Of a stretch of DNA of 64,000 nt, positions 32,604 to 41,176 are shown in pieces. Below the pieces are notes generated by a model. That model was not told the origin of the DNA, made no database searches, and was given only the letters and a program-made list of their open reading frames with translations. The number at the start of each line of letters is the position of its first letter. Position 1 is the first letter of the stretch. Source of the DNA: Marinoscillum sp964351625. GTDB lineage: Bacteria > Bacteroidota > Bacteroidia > Cytophagales > Cyclobacteriaceae. The position numbers and the translations under genes were made by a program. The DNA lies in NCBI GenBank assembly GCA_964351625.1, contig CAYGOV010000014.1, forward strand, positions 1 to 64,000, written 5' to 3'.

Positions 32604-33644
32604 CTGAATAGTTTTTCTAAATCCCTAATTGATTGGTACTCAATTGTTAAGCGGGACCTACCTTGGCGCAATACCAAAGACCCTTATAAGATCTGGTTGT
32701 CAGAAATTATACTTCAGCAAACTCGTGTAGATCAAGGATTGCCTTACTACGAGCGATTCATCGCGAACTACCCAACTGTACATGAGTTAGCAAAAGCTGA
32801 TCAGCAAGATGTGCTGAAAACATGGGAAGGACTCGGATATTATTCGCGTGCGAGAAACCTACATGCCACAGCGCAGTTAGTGGCTTTTGAAATGAAGGGT
32901 CAATTCCCATCAAGCTATGAGGGACTGCTTAAATTAAAAGGTGTAGGACCTTATACCGCGGCGGCCATTGCGTCAATTTCTTTTGGAGAGAAAACGCCAG
33001 TGCTTGATGGAAATGTGTTTCGGTTTGTCGCTCGGTTCTTTGGCGTACATGACGACATTTCTGATCAGAAGAGTCGAAAGTCCTTTCTGAAGATACTCAA
33101 TGAGCTAATCCCAGATATTAGATCCGATCTTTTCAATCAAGCCATGATGGAATATGGCGCCACGGTTTGCAAGCCCCAACCAAATTGTGAAGGCTGCATA
33201 TTCTTAGAAGAATGCTACGCGAGGAAAAAAGGAATAATAAGTGACCTTCCAGTAAAAGGTAAAAAAACCAAAGTCACCGAGGAGTTCATAGACTATATCA
33301 TCTTCCGCCAAGGAGATAATACTTTGATGCGTAAACGTGAAACAGGTGTCTGGCAAGGACTTTTTGAGTTCTATTCTTTGATCAATGAGGACGTTAGCTC
33401 CTTTATTAAAAAAAATTCTGCAAAATATGGGACCCTTTCATTAATTGATTCTTCTCCTTCAATAAAACACCTCTTGACGCATAAGAAGCTTTGTATCACT
33501 TTTCACGAAGTGGACGTTCCAAATAATACAATGATGTTAGCTTTAGCTAAAGATTTGAAACTAAGCATCTTTAGCTGGCAAGATGTATTAACTTTGCCGT
33601 GCGCAAAAGTGATCGTAAACCACTTGCAACACGTAAAATTTTAA
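32604..33644 (+). CDS. mutY: A/G-specific adenine glycosylase MutY, start codon unresolved
   Basis: MutY removes adenine opposite 8-oxoguanine. The first conventional start (TTG 32697) would delete conserved N-terminal residues: the same frame upstream encodes LIDWY and DLPWRNTKDPYKIW, family features. The frame is open back to 32589 but has no ATG, GTG or TTG there; I give CTG 32604 as a placeholder. Catalytic Glu is in SEIILQQT, HhH in LKGVGPYTAAA, catalytic Asp in VLDGNVFR. The iron-sulfur loop is C-x5-C-x2-C-x5-C, one residue shorter in the first gap than in E. coli. A NUDIX-like C-terminal domain recognises 8-oxoG. It diverges from hup and precedes ssb. Confidence 0.9.
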   Translation: MNSFSKSLIDWYSIVKRDLPWRNTKDPYKIWLSEIILQQTRVDQGLPYYERFIANYPTVHELAKADQQDVLKTWEGLGYYSRARNLHATAQLVAFEMKGQFPSSYEGLLKLKGVGPYTAAAIASISFGEKTPVLDGNVFRFVARFFGVHDDISDQKSRKSFLKILNELIPDIRSDLFNQAMMEYGATVCKPQPNCEGCIFLEECYARKKGIISDLPVKGKKTKVTEEFIDYIIFRQGDNTLMRKRETGVWQGLFEFYSLINEDVSSFIKKNSAKYGTLSLIDSSPSIKHLLTHKKLCITFHEVDVPNNTMMLALAKDLKLSIFSWQDVLTLPCAKVIVNHLQHVKF

Positions 33645-33658
33645 GTTATTTTTAGTTT

Positions 33659-34117
33659 ATGGCTGGAGTAAATAAAGTAATTCTTGTAGGAAATCTTGGA
33701 AAAGACCCTGAGGTAAGACATCTAGAAAGCGGCGCGGTAGTGGCGAGTTTTTCTATTGCTACCACAGAAAGCTATAAGGACAGAAATACTGGCGAAAGAC
33801 GTGATCAAACAGAGTGGCACAATATTGTGCTCTGGAGAGGTCTAGCTGAAGTAGCTGAAAAATACCTTCACAAAGGTGATCAAGTATATATAGAAGGTAA
33901 ACTTCGTACCCGCTCATGGGAAAAAGATGGAATTACCAGATATACCACAGAAGTAGTGGGTGATAATATGACGATGCTGAGTGGTAAGCCTTCTTCTAAC
34001 TCTAACCAAGAGTATGAGCAGCAGCCTTCGGCTCCTAATACAACTGCAACTGCAAAAACTCAGACGGCTGATGTATCAGCACCTGCAGAAGAAGCTGCGG
34101 ATGACTTACCATTCTGA
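33659..34117 (+). CDS. ssb: Single-stranded DNA-binding protein
   Basis: 152 residues: an OB-fold (about 1-108) beginning MAGVNKVILVGNLGKDPEVRH, a flexible Ser/Gln/Thr/Ala-rich linker, and the acidic tip DDLPF that recruits repair and replication partners. It binds ssDNA as a tetramer. Located 14 bp after mutY and 22 bp before gldE; this order is common in Bacteroidota. Confidence 0.96.
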   Translation: MAGVNKVILVGNLGKDPEVRHLESGAVVASFSIATTESYKDRNTGERRDQTEWHNIVLWRGLAEVAEKYLHKGDQVYIEGKLRTRSWEKDGITRYTTEVVGDNMTMLSGKPSSNSNQEYEQQPSAPNTTATAKTQTADVSAPAEEAADDLPF

Positions 34118-34139
34118 TGTTTAACTTAACATTGACTTC

Positions 34140-35501
34140 TTGGAGACCGCTTTAGACGACCCTTATCCCTCCGCGTTTTTTTTGATGATAAGTCAAATGC
34201 CCCTGTCATTCTTTCTATTGAATGGTATAGGTATTCTCATTTTGCTTTTCTTATCTGGATTAATATCTGGGTCAGAGGTGGCTTTCTTTTCATTGAATCA
34301 TGAGCAGCTGGTAGAAACAAAATCCTCCAATAACAAAAACGATCAAATCATAAATCGTTTGGCAACTGACCCGAGGAGGCTTTTGGCTACCATACTAATT
34401 CTGAACAATCTTGTCAATATTTTCATAGTGACCATCTCTACGTTTGCTACATGGAAAGTGGTCGGAGATGTTGATTCTGGAGGTGCTGTGATTTTAGTTT
34501 TGACAGTAACTATCACTGGTTTGATCATTTTCTTCGGGGAAATAGTGCCGAAAGTGTACGCCAATCATAACAGCCTTCGATTTGCAAGATTTACAGCTCC
34601 AATATTGAGTGTGGCAGATCAGGTACTTCGTCCGATTTCTTGGTTTTTGCTTACCCTAAGCAACATTATTGAAAGTAGAATAGAGAAAAAGGGTTACAAC
34701 CTGTCTGTTCAAGAGATCAATCAAGCCTTAGAAATCACTGCTGAAAAAGAAGTGAGTGATGAGGAGAAAGGCATGCTAAAAGGAATCGTAAACTTTAGCA
34801 CCTTGTCAGTTAGGCAAATCATGAAGTCTAGAATGGACGTAACAGCCATTGATATTGACACTGACTTTCATGAGTTAATGGACATTATCAACAAGACAGG
34901 CTATTCGCGAATTCCAATCTATACAGAGACAGTAGATAAGATAGAAGGCATTTTATACATCAAGGATCTTCTTCCTCATTTAGATAATAAAGAAGATTTC
35001 AAATGGCAATTGCTTTTACGTCCGGCCTTTTTCGTTCCAGAAAGCAAAAAAATAGATGATCTCTTTCGAGATTTTCAGGAAAAGCAAGTGCATGTGGCCA
35101 TTGTGGTAGATGAGTATGGCGGAACTTCAGGACTGATCACACTTGAAGATGTAATAGAGGAAATAGTAGGTGAGATCAATGATGAGTTTGATGATGAGGA
35201 TGAACTCTCGTACAACAAGATTGATGAAAACACTTACATTTTTGAAGGCAAAACCTCTCTAAATGATCTTTGTAAAATCATTGGAATAGAAGCTGATACC
35301 TTTGATAATGTGAAAAGAGAGAGTGAATCCCTCGGTGGGTTATTGCTTGAGCTGAACACCAAACTACCACGAGCAGGAGAGGTTATTCCTTTTGAAAAGT
35401 TCGAATTTACTGTCGTCGCTGTAGATCAAAGAAGAATCAAAAAAGTGAAGCTTTTTATAAAAACAGCTCCGAAAGAAGGAGATAAGGAATTTGAAGATTA
35501 A
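34140..35501 (+). CDS. gldE: Gliding motility-associated protein GldE (CNNM/CorC-type)
   Basis: 453 residues from a TTG start; the first residues METALDDP match the usual GldE N-terminus. A membrane domain of about four helices (20-45, 75-100, 108-130, 145-165; CNNM/DUF21 type) is followed by paired CBS domains (about 215-330) and a transporter-associated CorC_HlyC domain (about 350-440). Proteins of this type are linked to ion transport or sensing. In Flavobacterium, GldE overexpression can partly compensate for gldB or gldD defects. Its stop is adjacent to the gldD start (no gap), so they are co-translated. Confidence 0.92.
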   Translation: METALDDPYPSAFFLMISQMPLSFFLLNGIGILILLFLSGLISGSEVAFFSLNHEQLVETKSSNNKNDQIINRLATDPRRLLATILILNNLVNIFIVTISTFATWKVVGDVDSGGAVILVLTVTITGLIIFFGEIVPKVYANHNSLRFARFTAPILSVADQVLRPISWFLLTLSNIIESRIEKKGYNLSVQEINQALEITAEKEVSDEEKGMLKGIVNFSTLSVRQIMKSRMDVTAIDIDTDFHELMDIINKTGYSRIPIYTETVDKIEGILYIKDLLPHLDNKEDFKWQLLLRPAFFVPESKKIDDLFRDFQEKQVHVAIVVDEYGGTSGLITLEDVIEEIVGEINDEFDDEDELSYNKIDENTYIFEGKTSLNDLCKIIGIEADTFDNVKRESESLGGLLLELNTKLPRAGEVIPFEKFEFTVVAVDQRRIKKVKLFIKTAPKEGDKEFED

Positions 35502-36074
35502 ATGAATAAAGCGCTCACGGTTCTAATGGTTTTTACTTTGGTCGGCTGCAATCAAGCAGATTTCTTACCAAAGCCAAAAGGCTACAACCGGATAGATTTA
35601 CCAAATCATGAGTATATCAGCTTAGCAGATACTTTTCCATACTTTTTTGAGTATTCAACATCAGCGCGTATTGTCGCAGATCAGTCTTGGATTGCCGAGC
35701 GATACTGGATTGATATTCAATACCCCCAACTGGGAGCAAATATTCAGTTGACTTACAAGCCTGTCAAAAAATCCAAAAAGCTTCTTGAGGAATACATAGC
35801 TGATTCGTATAAGCTTACTTCTCAGCACAATGTGAAAGCATACGCTATTGAGGAGAAAATCCTTCAATTGCCTGTAGGTGATTATGCCTCTTTCACAGAG
35901 CTAGAGGGTGAAGTACCTACTCAATTGCAATTTCATGTTTCTGACTGCACCTATCATTTTTTGCGTGGTGCATTATACTTTGAGCAGGCCACTAAGAATG
36001 ATTCCTTGGCACCTGTGATTAAATTCATCAAAACAGACGCCCTACACCTCTTAGAGACACTCCACTGGAATTAA
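35502..36074 (+). CDS. gldD: Gliding motility lipoprotein GldD
   Basis: 190 residues with lipobox LVGC (Cys16). The N-terminal mature part PKPKGYNRIDLP is the family hallmark; the rest includes WIDIQYPQLGANIQLTYKPV and the C-terminal FHVSDCTYHFLRGALYF. GldD is an essential gliding lipoprotein tied to type IX secretion and to GldJ stability. It directly abuts gldE. Confidence 0.93.
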   Translation: MNKALTVLMVFTLVGCNQADFLPKPKGYNRIDLPNHEYISLADTFPYFFEYSTSARIVADQSWIAERYWIDIQYPQLGANIQLTYKPVKKSKKLLEEYIADSYKLTSQHNVKAYAIEEKILQLPVGDYASFTELEGEVPTQLQFHVSDCTYHFLRGALYFEQATKNDSLAPVIKFIKTDALHLLETLHWN

Positions 36075-36180
36075 TAGTTTTTGCGATTGACGCAATGACG
36101 ACAATTCAAATGTTTAAACATTATATGTTGCAACATAGATATGTCTTTGTCAGTTAGTTCAATCTTAAAAACTAACTATC

Positions 36181-36552
36181 ATGAAAAAATTTAACATTGC
36201 TTACTATGTAGTCACTGGACTACTTTCCTTTATGCTTCTCTATTCTGCAATAGGTATGTATCTATTACAAACTAAAATGGTTCAAGGCTTTTTTGTTTCA
36301 CTTGGATTCCCTGCATTTATTGTGGTTCCCCTCGCTATTTTGAAAATAGCTGGTGTGGTTGTGCTTTTGACTCGTTTCAACCATACACTTAAAGAATGGG
36401 CTTACGCAGGATTCTTCTTCAACTTTACTTTGGCTGCTGCCGCTCACATCAATGTAGCTGATGGAGAAGCTGCCGGTGCTTTTATGGCATTGATTCTTTT
36501 GATAGGTTCTTATCTACTTGATAAAAAATCATCTGCACCTAAATTAGCTTAA
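36181..36552 (+). CDS. DoxX-like family integral membrane protein
   Basis: 123 residues with four predicted membrane helices (about 6-28, 40-62, 70-88, 95-115), the DoxX/DoxD-like layout. The sequence IGMYLLQTKMVQGFFVSLGFPAFIVVPLAILKIAGVVVLL is typical of the DoxX-like subfamily. Cellular role is generally unknown; some relatives influence redox homeostasis. A long terminator-like hairpin follows. Confidence 0.85.
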   Translation: MKKFNIAYYVVTGLLSFMLLYSAIGMYLLQTKMVQGFFVSLGFPAFIVVPLAILKIAGVVVLLTRFNHTLKEWAYAGFFFNFTLAAAAHINVADGEAAGAFMALILLIGSYLLDKKSSAPKLA

Positions 36553-36572
36553 ACTAAAACAATCCTTTTTTG

Positions 36573-36647
36573 GGTCATCTTAAAGATGACTTGAGCGTTT
36601 CATTAGTTTGAAAATCATGCTTAAGTCATTTTTAGGATGACCTTTTT
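36573..36647 (+). terminator. Long stem-loop terminator after DoxX gene
   Basis: GGTCATCTTAAAGATGACTT (36573-36592) pairs with AAGTCATTTTTAGGATGACC (36623-36642) with 18 of 20 matches across a 30-nt loop, followed by TTTTTC. The left arm alone can also fold (GTCATCTT/AAGATGAC), so two competing structures are possible. Confidence 0.7.
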
Positions 36648-36704
36648 CTTTTTCCGCGTGCTAGGAAGGTTTGCAAATAGTATTTTAGTGAAAATCTCTT
36701 CCTA

Positions 36705-38798
36705 ATGACCAGCTTCTTCCAACGAAGTATTGAATTTTTAAAAAGCGTAGGCCCACAACGTGGCGACCTTCTTAAGAAGGAATTAGGGATTTTCACATAC
36801 GGCGACCTTATTGAACATTACCCATTTAGATACGAAGACCGCACCAAATTTTACAAAATCAACGAAATAAGGGAAGAACTCCCATTTATACAGCTAATTG
36901 GTAAATTCGTTTCTTTTCAGACTGTGGGTGTTGGGCATAAGCAAAGGCTTGTGGGACAGTTCGCTGATGATACGGGAGTAGTGGAACTCGTCTGGTTCCA
37001 AGGTGCCAAATGGGTTATGGGTCGATTGACCGTAGGGGTGGAGTATGTGGTGTTTGGGAAACCGTCCCGATTCGGCAGCAAGTACAATATTGTTCATCCA
37101 GAAGTAGACCTCCTTACAGAAAAATCTGGCAAAGGCAGTTATCTACACCCTGTCTATCACACTTCAGAAAAGCTCAAAAAGCGATTTATTGATAGTCGAA
37201 CCATCAGCAAAATGATGAAGATGCTGCTCATAGAAGCAGTGAATCATATCAACGAAACGCTTCCTTCTGAGCTCTGCAATCGATATCGGCTGACGAGTAA
37301 AAAAGCTGCGTTGATTCAAATTCACTTTCCAAAAGACAATTCATCTCTACAAGCGGCACGATACAGATTAAAATTTGAAGAGCTATTCTTTATTCAGCTC
37401 AGACTTATACAGCTTAAAATTGCTCGGATCGAAAGCTTCCCAGGAATTCGTTTTGACAACAGCGAACTACTCAACCAATACTATACAGATCACCTTCCTT
37501 TTGAATTGACCAATGCTCAAAAACGTGTGGTGAAAGAAATTTATCAAGATTTTCGTTCTGGAAAACAAATGAATCGGCTGGTACAAGGCGATGTGGGGAG
37601 TGGGAAAACTATGGTCGCGTTTCTCAGTATGCTTATCGCCATCAGCAATGATACCCAATGTGCTTTCATGGCACCTACGGAAATCTTAGCCGAACAGCAT
37701 TACAATGGACTGAAAGAATATGCTGATCTGCTCGGCCTTCATATCAAAAGGTTAACTGGATCGAGCAAAAAAGCCGAAAGGAAAGCGATAGATGAAGCAC
37801 TTCGGTCTGGTGAACTTCCTATAATCGTTGGTACGCATGCGCTTCTTGAAGATAAAGTCCAATTTAAAAATCTTGGTCTAGCAGTAATTGATGAACAACA
37901 CAGATTCGGTGTAGCTCAACGTGCCAAGTTATGGAACAAAGGCAACAAGCTCCACCCGCATATCCTTGTGATGACGGCAACACCAATTCCTCGGACACTC
38001 GCCATGACTCTTTATGGAGATTTGGATATTTCTGTAGTTGACGAATTGCCCGCTGGAAGAAAACCAATCCAAACACATCATATGCGCGATACGCAGCGAT
38101 TAAAAATGTTTGGTTTTATAGAAAAGGAAATTGCTAAGGGCAGACAAGTCTATGTGGTTTATCCACTAATTGAGGAATCCTCAACTCTTGATTATAAAGA
38201 CTTGATGGATGGTTATGAAAGCGTAAATCGGCGGTTTCCTCAACATCAAATTTCCATTGTGCACGGCAAGATGAAACCAGATGCCAAAGAATGGGAAATG
38301 CAACGCTTCGTCAAAGGAGAGACGCAAATAATGGTAGCCACCACGGTAATTGAAGTGGGCGTAAACGTACCAAACGCCTCCATAATGGTCATAGAAAACG
38401 CGGAGCGTTTCGGTCTTTCTCAACTGCATCAGCTGAGAGGACGGGTAGGTCGTGGGTCTGAACAGTCTTTCTGTATCCTAATGACCGGAAATAAACTCAC
38501 CAGTGAAGCAAAGCTCCGTATCCAAACCATGGTGGATACCACCGATGGTTTCAAGATAGCCGAAGTAGATTTAAAAATAAGAGGCCCTGGGGACTTGATG
38601 GGTACTCAACAAAGTGGTTTGATGGATTTGAAAATTTCAGATTTAGGAAAAGATGGTGAGATTCTTCAGCTTGCAAGAACGGTGGCAAGCGACCTCCTAA
38701 AAGAGGATCCAAATTTAACCCTTCCGAAAAATCAATTGATAAAACGGCAAATAGACGTTCAGGGTAAAAACACCCTAAACTGGAGTAGGGTGAGTTAA
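36705..38798 (+). CDS. recG: ATP-dependent DNA helicase RecG
   Basis: 697 residues, usual RecG length. The N-terminal wedge/OB domain (about 1-180) binds branched DNA; superfamily 2 helicase motifs follow: Walker A GDVGSGKT near 295-302, VIDEQHRFG near 392, TATPIPRT, and motif VI region QLRGRVGRG. RecG reverses stalled forks and processes D-loops and R-loops. It has its own upstream region and is convergent with the Hsp20 gene, with only 8 bp between them. Confidence 0.96.
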   Translation: MTSFFQRSIEFLKSVGPQRGDLLKKELGIFTYGDLIEHYPFRYEDRTKFYKINEIREELPFIQLIGKFVSFQTVGVGHKQRLVGQFADDTGVVELVWFQGAKWVMGRLTVGVEYVVFGKPSRFGSKYNIVHPEVDLLTEKSGKGSYLHPVYHTSEKLKKRFIDSRTISKMMKMLLIEAVNHINETLPSELCNRYRLTSKKAALIQIHFPKDNSSLQAARYRLKFEELFFIQLRLIQLKIARIESFPGIRFDNSELLNQYYTDHLPFELTNAQKRVVKEIYQDFRSGKQMNRLVQGDVGSGKTMVAFLSMLIAISNDTQCAFMAPTEILAEQHYNGLKEYADLLGLHIKRLTGSSKKAERKAIDEALRSGELPIIVGTHALLEDKVQFKNLGLAVIDEQHRFGVAQRAKLWNKGNKLHPHILVMTATPIPRTLAMTLYGDLDISVVDELPAGRKPIQTHHMRDTQRLKMFGFIEKEIAKGRQVYVVYPLIEESSTLDYKDLMDGYESVNRRFPQHQISIVHGKMKPDAKEWEMQRFVKGETQIMVATTVIEVGVNVPNASIMVIENAERFGLSQLHQLRGRVGRGSEQSFCILMTGNKLTSEAKLRIQTMVDTTDGFKIAEVDLKIRGPGDLMGTQQSGLMDLKISDLGKDGEILQLARTVASDLLKEDPNLTLPKNQLIKRQIDVQGKNTLNWSRVS

Positions 38799-38806
38799 AA
38801 AAGAGT

Positions 38807-39193
38807 TTAACGCTTAATTATCTCCACTTCCCTCTCAAATCCATCTGTGGTTTCATCCAATGGCAAATGGATACTTAGTTGACCGCTCTCATATTCTGCA
38901 AGTATATTGTCAATATTCACAGAGCTGGTCAGTTGGATAGCTGCCAAAAGATAGGGTAGTTCTATATCTGAGCTATTCCCTTCTGATATCATGTGAAATA
39001 AGGAAAGCTCTAAATTTCTGACTTCAATTCGCAATCGGTCAGGGTTCATACCTGGAACTTTCACATTCACGGTCCACTGCTCCGGACTTTTGTCAATACC
39101 TATATATGGCTCAGACATTCCGCCATTGATCGTATTTATTATTTCCGCCGTATGTGCTAGATTCTTGATGAGTACTTTATCTGCTGCTTTCAT
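38807..39193 (-). CDS. Hsp20/alpha-crystallin-like protein
   Basis: 128 residues. The region 35-128 has the alpha-crystallin pattern: WTVNVKVPGMNPDRLRIEV, LELSLFHM, LPYLLAAIQLTSSVNIDNILAEYESGQLSIHLPL, ending in EREVEI. Small heat-shock proteins hold unfolding proteins as oligomers. It is divergent from the classical sequence (no GVL triad; GQLSIHLP instead), so it is a distant member. It is convergent with recG. Confidence 0.8.
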   Translation of the reverse strand: MKAADKVLIKNLAHTAEIINTINGGMSEPYIGIDKSPEQWTVNVKVPGMNPDRLRIEVRNLELSLFHMISEGNSSDIELPYLLAAIQLTSSVNIDNILAEYESGQLSIHLPLDETTDGFEREVEIIKR

Positions 39194-39401
39194 CTTCTCT
39201 CTCTTTTTTCTTTATTAATTACAATCGTCATACCAATAGGCATAGGTTCAATAAACTGTGACAGATTGGCTATCACCTTTTCATAGTCTGGCCAGTTTGT
39301 CACAATGACGGTTCGTCCTAAAACAACGACAATTCATCCTTCCCTATTTTATTCTGAATAGAAAAGTCACCTTTTTTGTGTCAATCAACGTAACTAATCT
39401 C

Positions 39402-40055
39402 ATGAAAACTCAAAGACGTGCAATTCTCGGAATCTTTTTGGTCCTTCTCGGTGTGGTTTTATTACTTAACAACCTAGATTATATTCCCGATTTACCAGAC
39501 TATCTCTTCACTTGGATCAACATATTTCTGCTCATAGCGGTGGTCAATCTGATCTCAGGAAATGCTCGTGGAGCATTCATTTTTTTAATGGTCTGGGTGT
39601 TTTTAACCTTCCGCGAATACATCGATATGGACATTAGAGACTACTGGCCACTCATATTGGTAGTCATTGGGCTCTCTTTTATCATTCGCAAACGCAATGC
39701 AGGAACAAACATTTTCGCTAAAGATTACTTCGATGAAGTGAATGTCTTTGGCGGAAGCTCCATGAAGTTTACTAGTCAAAATTTCCAAGGAGGAAAAACC
39801 ACCAACATTTTCGGTGGAGGCAACATAGATCTTCGTGAGGCAAAAGCTAAAGATGGTGCCGTTATCGAAGTTTTTACACTCTTCGGCGGCTGTGAAATTA
39901 TCGTTCCTAGTGATTGGAAAGTAAATGTGGGCACCACATCCATTTTTGGTGGCTTTGAAGACAAGCGCTTTGTCAAACCGAACGAAATAGGACCAACAGT
40001 ATTCATCACTGGTACCACCATATTTGGTGGAGGCGAGGTGAAAAGTATGAGTTAA
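39402..40055 (+). CDS. LiaF-like membrane protein with repeated FGG strands
   Basis: 217 residues from the ATG at 39402; a GTG at 39378 would add MSINVTNL. The N-terminus has about four membrane helices (LiaI/DUF5668-type: RRAILGIFLVLLGVVLLLNNLDYIPD). The C-terminal half (about 115-217) is a short beta-solenoid-like LiaF domain with five FGG repeats (NVFGGS, NIFGGG, TLFGGC, SIFGGF, TIFGGG) spaced about 17-28 residues. In Firmicutes LiaF-type proteins regulate envelope-stress histidine kinases; here no kinase is adjacent. A perfect 12-bp terminator follows. Confidence 0.87.
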   Translation: MKTQRRAILGIFLVLLGVVLLLNNLDYIPDLPDYLFTWINIFLLIAVVNLISGNARGAFIFLMVWVFLTFREYIDMDIRDYWPLILVVIGLSFIIRKRNAGTNIFAKDYFDEVNVFGGSSMKFTSQNFQGGKTTNIFGGGNIDLREAKAKDGAVIEVFTLFGGCEIIVPSDWKVNVGTTSIFGGFEDKRFVKPNEIGPTVFITGTTIFGGGEVKSMS

Positions 40056-40060
40056 TAACA

Positions 40061-40088
40061 GATCTAGCCTTATTGCTAAGGCTAGATC
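40061..40088. terminator. Bidirectional terminator hairpin
   Basis: GATCTAGCCTTA (40061-40072) and TAAGGCTAGATC (40077-40088) form a perfect 12-bp stem with loop TTGC, followed by a T run. It sits between two convergent genes and touches the stop of the DUF427 gene. Confidence 0.92.
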
Positions 40089-40368
40089 ACTTTTTCACTT
40101 CCACGCCTTTCCAGAAAGCAACATAACCTTTGATGTTATTAGCCAAGGTTGAAGTCTCTGGATAATACCAAGCTGCGTCCTTATTAACCTTACCTTCCAC
40201 TTCCAGTGAATAATAGATCGCCGTACCCTTCCAAGGGCAAACAGTATGCGTATCGCTGGATTTGTAAAATTCCTTTCTGATCTGTGACGGTGGAAAATAG
40301 TGATTTCCTTCCACTACCACGGTATCATCGCTTTCAGCGATTACTTCGCCATTCCAAATTGCTTTCAT
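40087..40368 (-). CDS. DUF427 domain-containing protein
   Basis: 93 residues, a single DUF427 domain: MKAIWNGEVIAESDDTVVVEGNHYFP, then TVCPWKGTAIYYSLEV and AAWYYPETSTLANNIKGYVAFW. The family is a small beta fold of unknown biochemical role, found alone across bacteria and fungi. The conserved CPWKG block suggests a functional site, but no reaction is established to my knowledge. Confidence 0.9.
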   Translation of the reverse strand: MKAIWNGEVIAESDDTVVVEGNHYFPPSQIRKEFYKSSDTHTVCPWKGTAIYYSLEVEGKVNKDAAWYYPETSTLANNIKGYVAFWKGVEVKK

Positions 40369-40441
40369 AGATTTTCAATTCTAGTAATACTAAAAGCCAA
40401 AACTGTGGAAGAAAGTTTTCATCGCAAACTCACTTGTCAGC

Positions 40442-41137
40442 TCATTGACCATTGGGCATCGTGAATATTCCTGCTCTAACACCTATTCCAATTAGGACCT
40501 CTTCAAATGTATATTCTTTACGAAGCGACTCTCCTTCAAATATGACTGCAGTCGGAATGAGCATATCACCATATCGTTTATACTTTTCGAACACCTTCAA
40601 TACACGAATAGGAGTTCCAAATCGTGTGGTTATTTCTTCAAAGTGGAGCTTATATTCATCTCTATCCAGATAGTAAGTTTTTAGATATTGGCCTTCATTC
40701 ATTGTGAATGCCAAATAGAGTTCTCCCTCAAAATCCTTCAATCCCTCGAATTTTAAATGTTCTCTATCTTGGTAAAGTGGGCTGCCAATGGCCATCACGT
40801 TTCTAATGATGAGCTCCTCCTCAGCATTCATCAATTGTGCCTCATATGAGTGTTTCCATGACGCTTTGATCCAGGCAAATTGACCATCAAAAGCCTCAGC
40901 ATATGGTTCCCCTTTATATTTTCCGATGATCTTCACTTTGTTCGGTGCCTTGAAAATCAACTGAATCGGATCTCCCGAAAAATGTTCATCTATACTTCGC
41001 CCATCGATTGAAAGACTATTGACATCTAGCCATGTACTTTGGCCATATGATTTGAAATGGCCATCTAAAATTTCATCGGCTTCCTGAGAAAAGGCCAGAT
41101 GACTTAAAAACATAGAAATGAGAAAAAAATGCTTCAT
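40442..41137 (-). CDS. Exported LolA/outer-membrane-lipoprotein-sorting-like protein
   Basis: 231 residues from the ATG at 41137 (a GTG lies one codon upstream). It has a signal peptide (HFFLISMFLSHLAFSQ) and then a beta-rich body beginning ADEILDGHFKSYGQSTWLD. The layout resembles periplasmic LolA/LolB-fold proteins that bind hydrophobic ligands. It runs in the same direction as the next upstream gene (41177-41989), which has a similar opening (IMNAMGGRKKWDDTR), so the two may be related periplasmic proteins. Ligand unknown. Confidence 0.75.
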   Translation of the reverse strand: MKHFFLISMFLSHLAFSQEADEILDGHFKSYGQSTWLDVNSLSIDGRSIDEHFSGDPIQLIFKAPNKVKIIGKYKGEPYAEAFDGQFAWIKASWKHSYEAQLMNAEEELIIRNVMAIGSPLYQDREHLKFEGLKDFEGELYLAFTMNEGQYLKTYYLDRDEYKLHFEEITTRFGTPIRVLKVFEKYKRYGDMLIPTAVIFEGESLRKEYTFEEVLIGIGVRAGIFTMPNGQ

Positions 41138-41176
41138 CACATTTTTGGTTCAAAAACAAAGCCAGAAACGCTAAGG

